A DNA stretch of 64,000 nt, from assembly GCF_002356335.1 (NCBI RefSeq), contig NZ_AP018165.1:2294001-2358000 (forward strand), written 5' to 3'. The number at the start of each line of letters is the position of its first letter. Positions within the stretch are counted from its first letter, which is position 1. The translations under genes and the position numbers were made by a program. Origin of the DNA: [Mycobacterium] stephanolepidis. GTDB lineage: Bacteria; Actinomycetota; Actinomycetes; Mycobacteriales; Mycobacteriaceae. The notes below the pieces were generated by a model, which was not told where the DNA came from, searched no databases, and saw nothing but the letters and a program-made list of their open reading frames with translations. Positions 1 to 11,995 of the stretch are shown here, in pieces.

Positions 1-1
1 G

Positions 2-670
2 GATCGGCTCGCCGGTGAACTGGCTGTCGCGGCAACGGCTCTGAGTAAGGCGCGCACGAAGGCCGCGAAGGCACTCGGTAAGGCCGTCACGGCTGAGCTG
101 GCCGGTCTGGCGATGGACCGTGCCGTGTTCACCATTGCCGTGGAGCCCATCGCGGCCCGGGCCGATGACTCGGCGCCGTTGGCGCTGTCGGCCGGGCAGA
201 CTGTACACGCGGGATCAGCGGGTACCGACGCCGTCGAATTCGGATTCGCCGCCCATCGCGATAACCCATTACTACCGCTGGCCAAGAGCGCATCCGGGGG
301 TGAGCTCTCGCGGGTGATGCTGGCCCTGGAGGTGGTGCTAGCCGCCTCGACTGCCGGAACCACCATGGTGTTCGACGAGGTCGACGCCGGGGTAGGTGGC
401 CGTGCGGCCGTGCAGATCGGTCGACGGCTGGCCAAGCTGGCCCACACGCATCAGGTGATTGTGGTGACGCACCTGCCGCAGGTCGCGGCCTTCGCCGATA
501 TCCACCTCACGGTTGACCGGGTGAACAGCAAGGGCAGCGGTGTGCGCCGTCTGGATGATGACGACCGGGTTGCCGAACTGGCCCGCATGCTCGCCGGTCT
601 CGGCGACTCCGACACCGGCCGGGCGCATGCCCGCGAGTTGCTCGACGCAGCCCGCTCCGAGCGGGGCTGA
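2..670 (+). CDS. recN: DNA repair protein RecN, C-terminal part (5' end outside window)
   Basis: SMC-like ATPase that acts early in double-strand break repair in the cytosol. Only the last 222 codons are present; the frame is open from base 2, so the gene begins upstream of the window. Visible are the end of a coiled-coil arm, the ABC signature (SGGELSR near 292-318), the Walker B segment (TMVFDEVDAGVGG near 362-400) and the switch-His segment VIVVTHLPQVAAFAD near 460-495, in the usual order for the RecN C-terminal head. It is followed by steA as in M. tuberculosis (Rv1696-Rv1697). Family identification is secure; the missing N-terminus cannot be judged. Confidence 0.95.
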   Translation, partial: DRLAGELAVAATALSKARTKAAKALGKAVTAELAGLAMDRAVFTIAVEPIAARADDSAPLALSAGQTVHAGSAGTDAVEFGFAAHRDNPLLPLAKSASGGELSRVMLALEVVLAASTAGTTMVFDEVDAGVGGRAAVQIGRRLAKLAHTHQVIVVTHLPQVAAFADIHLTVDRVNSKGSGVRRLDDDDRVAELARMLAGLGDSDTGRAHARELLDAARSERG

Positions 671-797
671 GACCCCTTTCCGCAAACAATCACAGGGCAC
701 GACTCGCGGAAAACCAGCGGTGCTGGAGTGACTAATGTGACAGGTGTTACGGCGCGCCTCCACAGGCTCAACGGCCCATCGCGTCATGATCACCTTC

Positions 798-1982
798 ATG
801 AACTTGACCACGATGCTTACACGAAGCAGCAGCTCCAGGCCCGGCATCGTCGGAACAGTGCGTACCGACAGGGACATCAACAGGCTGCTGCAACGCCTCA
901 ATCCGGGTGATATCGCCGTCATCGACATCCTCGATCTGGATCGCATCACGGCCGATGCTCTGGTGGACGCGCGGGTGAGTGCCGTCGTCAACGCTTCGCC
1001 GTCGATCTCCGGCCGGTACCCGAATCTGGGCCCCGAGGTGCTCGTCGCCAACGGCATCATCCTCATCGACAGCATCGGACCCGAGGTCTTCAAAAAGGTC
1101 AAGGACGGCTCCACGGTTCGCGTGCACAACGGCGGCATCTACAACGGTGATCGCCGTCTGATCGCGGGAACTCCGCGCACCGATGCGGACGTGCACGACC
1201 TGATGACAGAGGCGAAGACCGGATTGGTCGCGCACCTGGAGGCCTTCTCCGGCAACACCATCGAATTCATCCGCAGTGAGAGCCCGCTGCTGATCGACGG
1301 CATCGGCATCCCGGACGTCGATATCGACCTGCGCAACCGACACGTCATCGTGGTGTCCGACGGTACTGGTGCGGCGTATGACCTGAAGAACCTCAAGCCT
1401 TTCATCAAGGAGTACCAACCGGTTCTCATCGGGGTCGGGGGCGGTGCGGACATCCTGCGCAAGGCCGGGTACCGGCCGCTCATCGTGGTGGGCGACCCCC
1501 TGTTGATGAGCAACGATGTCCTGAAATCCGGTGCGCAGGTGGTGCTTCCCGCGGATGCCGACGGGCATGCCGCCGGGCTCGAGCGCATCCAGGACCTGGG
1601 AGTCGGGGCAGTGACCTTCCCGGCCGCGGGTTCGGCGGCGGACTTGGCGCTCCTGCTGGCCGATCATCACGGCGCATCGTTGATCGTCACCGTGGGCCAC
1701 ACAGCTTCCATCGAGGAGTTCTTCGATCGCGAACGCCAGCAATCCAATCCATCGACATTCCTGACCCGGCTCAAGGTCGGCGCCAAGCTGGTCGACTCCA
1801 AAGCCGTTGCGACGCTGTACCGCAACCGGTTCTCCGGCGGGGCCATCGCCTTGCTGATCCTCGCGGTACTGGTTGCCGTGATCACCATGCTGTGGGTCAC
1901 CAGCGCAGGCGACAGCGCTGCGGAATGGCTGCTCGCATATTGGAACCGGTTGACGGTCTGGGTGCAGAACCTGGTCAGCTGA
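798..1982 (+). CDS. steA: SteA-like cell-separation protein (Rv1697 homologue)
   Basis: 394 residues from the ATG at 798; this start gives nearly the same length as the M. tuberculosis homologue. Upstream in-frame ATG 786 and a codon at 744 are possible, and no clear ribosome site decides between them. The soluble part resembles the thiamin-pyrophosphokinase-like SteA fold, with a conserved block NASPSISGRYPNLGPEVL near residue 70. It ends in one membrane segment (about residues 350-372) and a short C-terminal tail. In Corynebacterium, SteA works with SteB in daughter-cell separation by controlling peptidoglycan hydrolases; a similar role here is inference from homology. The next gene, the SteB homologue, starts 7 bp after the stop, so they are probably co-transcribed. 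Confidence 0.9.
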   Translation: MNLTTMLTRSSSSRPGIVGTVRTDRDINRLLQRLNPGDIAVIDILDLDRITADALVDARVSAVVNASPSISGRYPNLGPEVLVANGIILIDSIGPEVFKKVKDGSTVRVHNGGIYNGDRRLIAGTPRTDADVHDLMTEAKTGLVAHLEAFSGNTIEFIRSESPLLIDGIGIPDVDIDLRNRHVIVVSDGTGAAYDLKNLKPFIKEYQPVLIGVGGGADILRKAGYRPLIVVGDPLLMSNDVLKSGAQVVLPADADGHAAGLERIQDLGVGAVTFPAAGSAADLALLLADHHGASLIVTVGHTASIEEFFDRERQQSNPSTFLTRLKVGAKLVDSKAVATLYRNRFSGGAIALLILAVLVAVITMLWVTSAGDSAAEWLLAYWNRLTVWVQNLVS

Positions 1983-1989
1983 GTTACCC

Positions 1990-2922
1990 GTGATTACCCT
2001 GCGCCAGCACGCAATATCCCTCGCCGCGGTTTTCCTCGCACTCGCGGTGGGCGTCATACTCGGTTCCGGTCTGCTCAACGACACGCTGCTGTCCGGTCTG
2101 CGCGACGACAAGCGCACCCAGCAGCGGCAGATCGAGGACCTGAATCAGGACAAGAATGCCCTGGGCGAGAAGCTCAACGCGGCAAGCAACTTCGATGCCA
2201 CGATGGCATCTCGAATGGTCTCTGGCGCCCTAGGTGATCGCAAGGTCGTGCTGATCACCACTCCGGAGGCGGACCGCGCCGATGTCGACGGCATCGCGCA
2301 GCTGATCGCCACCGCGGGCGGATCGGTATCGGGCCGGATCGGGTTGACCGATCAATTCACCGATGCCAATCAAGGCGAACGACTGCGCACCATCGTGAAC
2401 TCATCGATTCTGCCCGCCGGCACCGCGCTGCGCACCGATGTCGTGGACCAGGGATCGCAGGCGGGTGACCTGGTGGGCATCGTGCTGCAGGTCCCGAAAG
2501 ACCCGGCGCCGCCGGTGACCGACGAGCAGCGCGACATCGCACTGTCGGCGCTGCGTCAGAGCGGGTTCATCACCTACACCGACGGACAGGTGTCGGCGGG
2601 GAACCTCGCGGTGATCGTGACCGGGGGAGCACTACCCAACGACGCCGGAAACAAGGGTTCCACCGTCGCGCGATTCGCCGCCGCACTGGATCGGCGCGGC
2701 TCCGGCGCCGTGCTCGCCGGACGCAGCGGATCGGCCGACGGCATCGCGGCGATCGCCGTGACCCGGGCCGACAGCTCCATGGCCTCGGCCGCGAGCACCG
2801 TCGACGATATCGAGATGGCCTCGGGTCGCATCACCACCGTCCTGGCGCTGCGTGAACAGTCCGACAGCCGCTCGGGCCGATACGGGCTGGGTCCCGGAGC
2901 TACCTCCATCACGGTGCAATAG
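1990..2922 (+). CDS. mctB: MctB/SteB family envelope protein (Rv1698 homologue)
   Basis: 310 residues with GTG start. There is one N-terminal membrane segment (about residues 7-26), then a charged coiled coil (about 35-65), then a periplasmic domain. This is the layout of M. tuberculosis Rv1698 (MctB), proposed as a copper-export outer membrane protein, and of corynebacterial SteB, the partner of SteA in cell separation. The pairing with steA 7 bp upstream favours the SteA-SteB interpretation. The copper role is family knowledge and is not visible here. Cysteine is absent from the translated protein, so no cysteine copper motif is seen. Confidence 0.88.
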   Translation: MITLRQHAISLAAVFLALAVGVILGSGLLNDTLLSGLRDDKRTQQRQIEDLNQDKNALGEKLNAASNFDATMASRMVSGALGDRKVVLITTPEADRADVDGIAQLIATAGGSVSGRIGLTDQFTDANQGERLRTIVNSSILPAGTALRTDVVDQGSQAGDLVGIVLQVPKDPAPPVTDEQRDIALSALRQSGFITYTDGQVSAGNLAVIVTGGALPNDAGNKGSTVARFAAALDRRGSGAVLAGRSGSADGIAAIAVTRADSSMASAASTVDDIEMASGRITTVLALREQSDSRSGRYGLGPGATSITVQ

Positions 2923-2946
2923 AAGGCCCGAAAAGGGGATCTAGCC

Positions 2947-2962
2947 CACACCGCACGGTGTG
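2947..2962. terminator. short hairpin after mctB
   Basis: CACACC and GGTGTG arms around a GCAC loop lie 25 bp after the mctB stop and about 100 bp before pyrG. There is no T-run, so it could be a weak terminator or an operator for pyrG. Seen directly; function is inferred. Confidence 0.3.
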
Positions 2963-3028
2963 TTCAGCGCGGGTTGTCGGCGTGTTTGTTAGGGTGAGGT
3001 TCCGTGGGTCAGCAGGGCCCCGAGCTAG

Positions 3029-5392
<2,364 letters not shown>

Positions 5393-5396
<4 letters not shown>

Positions 5397-6340
5397 CGGT
5401 GGCGGTCCGGCTCCTGGACGGTGAGATCCAGTCCTATCTGGATCACCTCGACGTGGAACGCGGCGTCGCCGCGAACACGCTGAGCTCATACCGTCGCGAT
5501 CTGCGCCGCTATCAGCAGCATCTCGCCGACCGCAAGATCGACCGCCTTGCCGACGTGTCCGAATCCGATGTCAGCGATTTCGTGGTGACGCTGCGCCGGG
5601 GTGACCCCGAGCATGGCGTCCCCGAACTGTCCGCGTCCTCGGCCGCCCGCGCGTTGATCGCCGTGCGTGGTCTGCACCGGTTCGCGGCCATCGAAGGGCT
5701 GGTGCCGACGGACGTTGCCCGCGCCGTCAAACCGCCGACCCCCAACCGGCGGCTGCCCAAGAGTCTCACCGTCGACCAAGTCGAGGCCCTGTTGGCCGCC
5801 GCGGGCGGAGGCGCCACGGACGGCCCGCTCGATCTGCGCAACCGCGCGCTCCTGGAACTGCTGTATTCGACCGGTGCCCGGATCTCCGAGGCTGTGGGGC
5901 TCGATGTCGACGATGTCGATGTTCAGGCTCGTTCGGCCTTGCTCTGGGGCAAGGGCGGCAAGCAGCGGCTGGTGCCCGTGGGGCGTCCCGCGGTAGAAGC
6001 GCTCCAGGCGTACCTGGTGCGCGGCCGTCCGGACCTGGCGCGACGAGGGCGCGGCGGTGTGCCCGCCCTCTTCCTGAACTCGAGGGGTGGACGGCTCTCG
6101 CGTCAAAGCGCCTGGCAGGTACTGGCCGATGCCGCCGAACGCGCCAAGATCAGCGCGGCCGTATCGCCGCACACGCTGCGGCACTCCTTTGCAACGCACC
6201 TCCTGGAAGGCGGTGCCGACGTTCGCGTCGTGCAGGAACTGCTCGGCCATGCCTCGGTCACCACGACGCAGATCTACACGCTGGTCACCGTCAGTTCGCT
6301 GCGCGAAGTGTGGGCTGGTGCACATCCCCGCGCCCGATAG
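5393..6340 (+). CDS. xerD: Tyrosine recombinase XerD
   Basis: 315 residues, GTG start overlapping the previous stop. Resolves chromosome dimers at dif together with XerC. The N-terminal SAM-like core-binding domain (about 8-100) is followed by the catalytic domain. All catalytic residues are present: R163 (STGARISE), a lysine in the GKGGKQR turn (about 187-190), H260 and R263 (HTLRHSF), H286 (LLGHASV) and the nucleophile Y295 (QIYT). The length is normal for XerD. It sits in the same position as Rv1701c neighbours in other mycobacteria, directly before the parA-scpAB cluster. Confidence 0.95.
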
Positions 6341-6409
6341 TGCCGACTCCATGCGCGGGTTGCCGCTACCGCACGCCGTAACCCCACTAGACTTGCGCGA
6401 ATGCCTTCG

Positions 6410-6460
6410 ATGAGCCGCTCGTGCGAAGAGGGTCGAACAGATGATCGGGAGGTGACGTGA
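6410..6460 (+). other. possible 16-codon leader ORF coupled to parA
   Basis: ATG AGC CGC TCG TGC GAA GAG ... encodes a 16-residue peptide beginning MSRSCEE and ending at a TGA (6458-6460) that overlaps the parA GTG start (6457) as GTGA. The same ATG-AGC-...-GAA-GAG pattern recurs before garA and gnd1 in this window. Seen in sequence; translation is not shown. Confidence 0.35.
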
Positions 6461-7338
6461 CGGACTCCAGTCTTGACTCCGACTTTCCCGCCGAAGACGG
6501 CGACCTTGATCTGACCGGTCGTCCTCACAAAGACATTCCCGAACCAAGGCCGCTGACCAGCCATGGTCCGGCCAAGGTCATCGCGATGTGCAACCAGAAG
6601 GGCGGGGTGGGTAAGACCACGTCGACCATCAATCTGGGCGCCGCGCTGGCCGGGTACGGCCGACGCGTCCTGCTGGTGGACCTGGACCCGCAGGGGGCGC
6701 TGTCCGCCGGTCTGGGCATCGCGCACCACGAGCTGGAGACCACGGTGCACAACCTGCTGGTCGAGCCGCGGGTATCGGTGGACGATGTCCTCATGCGCAC
6801 GCGGGTCGAAGGACTGGACCTGATTCCCAGCAACATCGACCTGTCCGCGGCCGAGATTCAGCTGGTCAACGAGGTGGGCCGGGAACACTCGCTGGCCCGT
6901 GCGCTGCACCCGGTGCTCGACCGCTACGACTACGTGCTCATCGACTGCCAGCCGTCGCTGGGCCTGCTGACGGTGAACGCGTTGGCCTGCTCCGAGGGCG
7001 TCGTCATCCCGATGGAATGCGCGTTCTTCTCGCTGCGCGGTCTGGCGTTGCTCACCGACACCGTCGCCAAGGTGCGTGACCGGCTCAACCCGAAGCTGTC
7101 GGTGTCCGGAATTGTCATCACCATGTTCGATGCCCGCACCTTGCACGCGCGCGAGGTGATGGCCCGGGTCATCGAGGTGTTCGGCGATCAGGTCTTCCAC
7201 ACCGTCATCACTCGCACCGTCCGCTTCCCGGAGACCAGTGTGGCGGGGGAGCCCATCACCACATGGGCGCCGAAATCCTCCGGTGCCCAGGCGTATATCT
7301 CGTTGGCTCGCGAGGTAATCGACCGGTTCGAATCGTGA
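6457..7338 (+). CDS. ParA/Soj-family ATPase (Rv1708 homologue)
   Basis: 293 residues. A 40-residue acidic, probably flexible N-terminus precedes a deviant Walker A motif KGGVGKTT (residues 48-55), with DLDPQGALSAGL next and a Walker B region YVLIDCQPSLGLLTVNAL at about 155-172. This is a MinD/ParA-type P-loop ATPase. It is not the chromosomal parA of the oriC region. Its place directly before scpA-scpB, with stop and start overlapping by 4 bases, suggests a role in chromosome organisation with the SMC complex. That role is inference. Confidence 0.9.
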   Translation: MTDSSLDSDFPAEDGDLDLTGRPHKDIPEPRPLTSHGPAKVIAMCNQKGGVGKTTSTINLGAALAGYGRRVLLVDLDPQGALSAGLGIAHHELETTVHNLLVEPRVSVDDVLMRTRVEGLDLIPSNIDLSAAEIQLVNEVGREHSLARALHPVLDRYDYVLIDCQPSLGLLTVNALACSEGVVIPMECAFFSLRGLALLTDTVAKVRDRLNPKLSVSGIVITMFDARTLHAREVMARVIEVFGDQVFHTVITRTVRFPETSVAGEPITTWAPKSSGAQAYISLAREVIDRFES

Positions 7339-8225
7339 CGGTTGAGGTACCGGAAGAGCTGGCTGTGCCTCATCCGGTCGAGACCTCCGCGGAGCACCCG
7401 GTACCCGATTCCGCGGTCCCGGAACCGGCTGCTCCCGAATCACACGGTTTCCGGATTCGCCTCACAAACTTCGAGGGTCCGTTCGACCTTCTGCTGCAAC
7501 TGATTTCGCAGCATCGACTCGATGTCACCGAGGTGTCGCTGCACCAGGTGACCGACGAGTTCATCGCCTACACCAAGTCGCTGGGCGATACCTACAGCCT
7601 GGACGAGGTCACCGCGTTCCTGGTTGTGGCGGCCACACTGCTGGACCTCAAGGCGGCGCGGTTACTGCCCTCGGGGCAGGTGGACGACGCCGACGATCTG
7701 GCTCTCCTGGAGATCCGGGACCTGCTGTTCGCGCGGCTGCTGCAGTACCGAGCCTTCAAGCACGTGGCGGAGATGTTCGCCGAACTGGAGGCCGCCGCGC
7801 TGCGTTCATACCCGCGTGCGGTGGCGCTCGAGGAGCGGTTCAGCGAGTTGTTGCCGCCGGTGCACCTGGGACTCGACGGGGACCAATTCGCCCAGCTCGC
7901 TGCCGGTGCGTTCACGCCGCGGCCGGTGCCGACGGTGGGGCTCAGCCATCTGCACATTCCCCGCGTTTCGGTGCCTGAACACGCCAAACGGATGGTTGAA
8001 CTGCTGGCTGAACGCGGCGCGGGGCAGTGGATGACCTTTACCGAGCTGGTGGCCGAGTGCACGGTACCCATCGAGATCGTGGCCCGTTTCCTGGGCGTCC
8101 TCGAGCTCTACCGCTCCAAGGCGGTACTATTCGAGCAATCCGAACCGCTTGGACCGCTCCAAGTTTCATGGACCGGTGAGCGCCCGGCGCAGGATGATCT
8201 AGAAAAGGCAGTGGACTACACATGA
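7335..8225 (+). CDS. scpA: Segregation and condensation protein A
   Basis: Kleisin subunit of the SMC-ScpAB condensin. I use the GTG at 7335 overlapping the parA stop, giving 296 residues; the open frame extends to 7263 inside parA. The first 35 residues are a low-complexity V/P/E tail. The family N-terminal signature FEGPFDLLLQLISQHRLDVTEVSL sits at about 45-68, and the C-terminal winged-helix region (about 230-280) contains MTFTELVAECTVPIEIVARFLGVLEL. It overlaps scpB by 4 bases, a typical scpAB operon. Confidence 0.94.
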   Translation: MTVEVPEELAVPHPVETSAEHPVPDSAVPEPAAPESHGFRIRLTNFEGPFDLLLQLISQHRLDVTEVSLHQVTDEFIAYTKSLGDTYSLDEVTAFLVVAATLLDLKAARLLPSGQVDDADDLALLEIRDLLFARLLQYRAFKHVAEMFAELEAAALRSYPRAVALEERFSELLPPVHLGLDGDQFAQLAAGAFTPRPVPTVGLSHLHIPRVSVPEHAKRMVELLAERGAGQWMTFTELVAECTVPIEIVARFLGVLELYRSKAVLFEQSEPLGPLQVSWTGERPAQDDLEKAVDYT

Positions 8226-8962
8226 GTGAGCAGACGACCTCTGTCGAGGGGTCGGAGGAGTCCACCGAGCTCGATGTCTCGGCAGAACCCATCCTGGATG
8301 AATCGGACGAGTTCGTCGCGATGACCGACGAGGAACTCGGCAGCACGCTCGAAGCGCTGTTGCTGGTGGTGGACACACCCATCGGTGCTGCAGCGGTGGC
8401 TACCGTCGTTGCGCAGCCGTTGGATCGTGTAGCCGAAGCGCTGCAACGGATTTCCGAAATTCTGACCGACCGCGCCAGCGGTATCGACCTGCGTGAGACC
8501 GCGGACGGCTGGCGCATGTACACCCGTGCCCAGTACGCCCCCTACGTGGAGAAGCTGCTGCTGGACGGCGCACGTTCCAAGTTGACCCGAGCGGCGTTGG
8601 AGACCCTTGCCGTGGTGGCCTACCGGCAACCGGTGACGCGATCTCGCGTCAGTGCCGTCCGCGGTGTGAACGTCGATGCCGTCATGCGCACGCTGCTGAT
8701 GCGCGGGTTGATCGCTGAAGCCGGCACCGATGACGAGTCCGGCGCCGTGATGTTCCGCACCACCGAGCTGTTCCTGGAGCGGCTTGGGCTGACGTCGCTG
8801 TCGGATCTTCCCGATATCGCGCCGCTGCTTCCCGATATGGACGTGATCGATGATCTATCCGAGAACCTTGGCGACGAGCCGAGGTTTGCGCGACTCGACC
8901 GGACGCCCACCGACGGTGCTGGATCCGATGCCGCGCCCGCCTTTACTGTTGATCAGGACTGA
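8222..8962 (+). CDS. scpB: Segregation and condensation protein B
   Basis: 246 residues. ScpB forms winged-helix dimers that bind the middle of ScpA. There is an acidic N-terminal tail of about 35 residues, then two winged-helix domains with conserved segments LRETADGWRMYT (about 100), ALETLAVVAYRQPVTRSRVSAVRGVNVDAV (about 123-152) and [14 protein letters not shown] (about 182). The start ATG overlaps the scpA stop (ATGA). The acidic C-terminal 40 residues are common in actinobacterial ScpB. Confidence 0.94.
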   Translation: MSEQTTSVEGSEESTELDVSAEPILDESDEFVAMTDEELGSTLEALLLVVDTPIGAAAVATVVAQPLDRVAEALQRISEILTDRASGIDLRETADGWRMYTRAQYAPYVEKLLLDGARSKLTRAALETLAVVAYRQPVTRSRVSAVRGVNVDAVMRTLLMRGLIAEAGTDDESGAVMFRTTELFLERLGLTSLSDLPDIAPLLPDMDVIDDLSENLGDEPRFARLDRTPTDGAGSDAAPAFTVDQD

Positions 8963-8965
8963 ACG

Positions 8966-9706
8966 ATGAGCGAAGAAGGAATTCGACTACAAAAGGTGTT
9001 GTCGCAAGCGGGGATTGCGTCACGCCGGGTTGCCGAGCGGATGATTTTCGACGGCCGTGTCGAAGTAGACGGCGAGATCGTCACCGAGCAGGGCCGGCGA
9101 ATCGATCCCGCCGTCAACGTGGTTCGCGTGGACGGTGCACGCGTGATCATGAACTCCGAACTGGTGTATCTGGCACTCAACAAGCCGTACGGGATGCTCT
9201 CCACCATGTCGGACGACCGTGGCCGCCCGTGCATCGGGAAGCTGATCGAAGAGCGGGTGCGCAGCAACCAGGGCGTCCGCAACGTCGGCCGTCTCGATGC
9301 CGAAACCGTCGGCCTGATCTTGCTGACCAATGACGGGGAGCTGACGCACCGCCTCATGCACCCGTCCTATGAGGTGCCCAAGACGTACATCGCCACGGTG
9401 GCCGGTACCGTGCCGCGCGGCCTCGGCAGACAGCTGCGCGACGGTGTGGAACTCGCCGACGGCCCCGCCAAGATCGACGACTTCAAGTTCCTCGGCACCA
9501 CCGACGGCCAAACCATGATCCAGCTGACCCTGCACGAGGGTCGCAATCGCATTGTGCGCCGGCTGCTGGATGCCGTGGGGCATCCGGTGGTGGAATTGGT
9601 GCGCACCAAGATTGGCGATGTGACGTTGGGTAATCAACGTCCGGGGAGCCTGCGCGCCCTGGGCCGCGACGAGATCGGCTCGCTGTACAAGGCGGTGGGT
9701 CTGTGA
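8966..9706 (+). CDS. rluB: 23S rRNA pseudouridine synthase, RluB family (Rv1711 homologue)
   Basis: 246 residues, ATG 3 bp after scpB. The N-terminal S4 RNA-binding domain ([21 protein letters not shown], about 6-26) is followed by the RsuA/RluB catalytic domain. The catalytic aspartate lies in [19 protein letters not shown] (about 112-130), and the late motif [17 protein letters not shown] is at about 192-208. It makes a pseudouridine in 23S rRNA; the exact position is inferred from the family. It overlaps cmk by 4 bases. Confidence 0.92.
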   Translation: MSEEGIRLQKVLSQAGIASRRVAERMIFDGRVEVDGEIVTEQGRRIDPAVNVVRVDGARVIMNSELVYLALNKPYGMLSTMSDDRGRPCIGKLIEERVRSNQGVRNVGRLDAETVGLILLTNDGELTHRLMHPSYEVPKTYIATVAGTVPRGLGRQLRDGVELADGPAKIDDFKFLGTTDGQTMIQLTLHEGRNRIVRRLLDAVGHPVVELVRTKIGDVTLGNQRPGSLRALGRDEIGSLYKAVGL

Positions 9707-10389
9707 CGCGCGTGGTGGTGGCCATCGACGGTCCATCGGGCACCGGAAAGTCCTCGGTGGCAAAGGAACTGGCCCGACAACTGAGCGCCGCCTATCTGGA
9801 TACCGGCGCGATGTACCGCATCGTGACGCTATGGGTGCTGCGCGCCGGCGTCGACCTCACCGATCCGGCGGCCATCGCCGCGGCGACCGGTGAGGTGCCC
9901 ATGTCGGTGGGGTCCGATCCGGATGTGCAGACGGCTCTGCTCGGCGGAGAGGATGTGTCGACTCCCATCCGGGGGGCCGAGGTGACTGGCGCGGTCTCCG
10001 CGGTGTCCGCGGTTCCGGAGGTACGCGAGCGGTTGGTGCGACGGCAGCGTGAGCTGGCCGAGGGCAGCGGCGGCGCCGTGGTGGTGGAGGGCCGCGATAT
10101 CGGTACGGTCGTCTTGCCCGAGGCCGACGTGAAGATTTATCTCACGGCATCGGCACAGGCCAGGGCTGAGCGCCGTAACGCACAGAACGTCTCGGGCGGC
10201 GGGGCCGATGAGTACGAGCGCGTGCTCGCCGACGTGCAACGCCGCGATCATCTGGACTCGACCCGGGCGGTGTCGCCGTTGCGTGCTGCCCAGGACGCGA
10301 TAGAGGTCGACACCAGCGACATGACACAGGATGAGGTGGTGGCCCACCTGCTGGACCTCGTTCGCACAAAGGCAGGGGCATCCCGATGA
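9703..10389 (+). CDS. cmk: Cytidylate kinase
   Basis: 228 residues, GTG start overlapping rluB. Phosphorylates CMP/dCMP with ATP. The P-loop is GPSGTGKSS at about 9-17, followed by LDTGAMYR, the CMP-binding insert, and the [24 protein letters not shown] segment typical of Cmk. Cmk followed by Der is the usual mycobacterial and Firmicute order. It overlaps der by 4 bases. Confidence 0.95.
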   Translation: MTRVVVAIDGPSGTGKSSVAKELARQLSAAYLDTGAMYRIVTLWVLRAGVDLTDPAAIAAATGEVPMSVGSDPDVQTALLGGEDVSTPIRGAEVTGAVSAVSAVPEVRERLVRRQRELAEGSGGAVVVEGRDIGTVVLPEADVKIYLTASAQARAERRNAQNVSGGGADEYERVLADVQRRDHLDSTRAVSPLRAAQDAIEVDTSDMTQDEVVAHLLDLVRTKAGASR

Positions 10390-11795
10390 CCGACGGCACA
10401 TGGGTCGACGAAAGCGAGTGGGAACTCGACGAATTCGATGGAGTCGAGGAAACCGAGGAAACCGAGGAGCCGAGCGCCCCGCCCGCGGTGGTGGCGGTGG
10501 TCGGTCGCCCGAATGTCGGCAAGTCAACCTTGGTGAACCGCATCATCGGGCGGCGCGAAGCGGTCGTACAGGACATTCCCGGGGTGACCAGGGACCGCGT
10601 CTCGTATCCGGCCGAATGGCTGGATCGCCGATTCACCGTGCAGGACACGGGTGGCTGGGAGGCCGATGCGACCGGCCTGCAACAGTTGGTGGCCGAACAG
10701 GCGCGGCATGCGATGGCCACCGCGGATCTGATCATCCTGGTGGTCGATGCGACGGTGGGTCCCACCTCGACCGACGAAGACGCGGCGAAGCTGCTGCGCC
10801 GCTCGGGTAAGCCAGTTTTCTTGGCGGCCAACAAGGTTGATAGCGACCGTGCCGAGGCGGACGCCGCAACACTGTGGTCGCTGGGGTTGGGCGAGCCCAT
10901 CGCTATCAGCGCCATGCACGGGCGCGGTGTCGCGGATCTGCTCGATCGCGTGGTCGCCGATCTGCCCCAGGTGTCAGCGCGAGGATCGGGGGAGGGCGGA
11001 CCGCGGCGTGTGGCCCTCGTCGGAAAACCCAACGTGGGCAAGAGCTCTCTTCTGAACAAGCTTTCCGGGGACGAGCGGTCGGTGGTGCACGATACTGCCG
11101 GAACCACCGTGGACCCGGTGGATACCTTGATCGAACTCGGCGGTAAGACTTGGCGTTTCGTCGATACGGCTGGTTTGCGCCGGAAGGTCGGACAGGCCTC
11201 GGGGCACGAGTACTACGCCTCGCTGCGCACCCATGGAGCCATCGAGGCCGCCGAGGTGGCGATCGTGCTTCTGGACGCGTCCCAGCCCATCACCGAACAA
11301 GACCAGCGGGTGCTGTCGATGGTGGTCGAATCTGGGCGCGCATTGGTACTGGCGTTCAATAAGTGGGACCTGGTGGACGAGGATCGCCGCGATCTCCTTG
11401 AACGTGAGGTAGACCTTCAGCTTGCCCAGCTCAATTGGGCCCAGCGCGTGAACATCTCGGCCAAGAGCGGGCGGGCCATCCAGAAGCTGGTGCCCGCGCT
11501 GGAGTCTGCACTGCAGTCCTGGGACTCGCGTATCTCTACCGGTCAGCTCAATACCTGGGTCAAGGAAGTGGTTGCCGCGACGCCGCCGCCGGTCCGCGGC
11601 GGGAAGCAGCCACGTGTGTTGTTCGCCACTCAGGCCACCTCGCGGCCACCCACCTTCGTGCTATTTACCACCGGTTTCCTCGAGGCGGGGTACCGCCGGT
11701 TCCTCGAACGCCGGTTGCGCGAAAGTTTCGGCTTCGAAGGCACTCCCATCAGGGTCAATGTCCGAGTACGCGAGAAGCGCGGGCCCAAGCGCTAA
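10386..11795 (+). CDS. der: Ribosome biogenesis GTPase Der (EngA)
   Basis: 469 residues. Two tandem GTPase domains are followed by a KH-like C-terminal domain. G1 motifs are GRPNVGKS (residues 40-47) and GKPNVGKSS (about 212-220). G3 motifs are DTGGW and DTAGL; G4 motifs are NKVD and NKWD. A strongly acidic extension of about 30 residues (many E and D) precedes the first G domain. Essential 50S subunit assembly factor in bacteria. Last gene of a tightly overlapping run starting at parA; a 200-bp gap follows. Confidence 0.96.
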   Translation: MTDGTWVDESEWELDEFDGVEETEETEEPSAPPAVVAVVGRPNVGKSTLVNRIIGRREAVVQDIPGVTRDRVSYPAEWLDRRFTVQDTGGWEADATGLQQLVAEQARHAMATADLIILVVDATVGPTSTDEDAAKLLRRSGKPVFLAANKVDSDRAEADAATLWSLGLGEPIAISAMHGRGVADLLDRVVADLPQVSARGSGEGGPRRVALVGKPNVGKSSLLNKLSGDERSVVHDTAGTTVDPVDTLIELGGKTWRFVDTAGLRRKVGQASGHEYYASLRTHGAIEAAEVAIVLLDASQPITEQDQRVLSMVVESGRALVLAFNKWDLVDEDRRDLLEREVDLQLAQLNWAQRVNISAKSGRAIQKLVPALESALQSWDSRISTGQLNTWVKEVVAATPPPVRGGKQPRVLFATQATSRPPTFVLFTTGFLEAGYRRFLERRLRESFGFEGTPIRVNVRVREKRGPKR

Positions 11796-11995
11796 CTGGC
11801 GGCGAGATAGCAACGGGCACAAGATAAAGGACCCTGTGCACATTGCGCTCTCAGGCTCCGTTCACCCAATATTCGCGCTCATGTTGAGATCTACCCGATC
11901 CGAATCGCCCACTTTTTCGGTTTGCCGACCTAGGCTGGTTTGACCGTCTACCATCCTGCGGCGGTAGCAAAACCACCTACGAAAGGCGCAACACA

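Noticed and set aside
768..2117. 449-codon open frame opposite steA
   Set aside because: Shadow of steA; crosses two real genes and has no domain.
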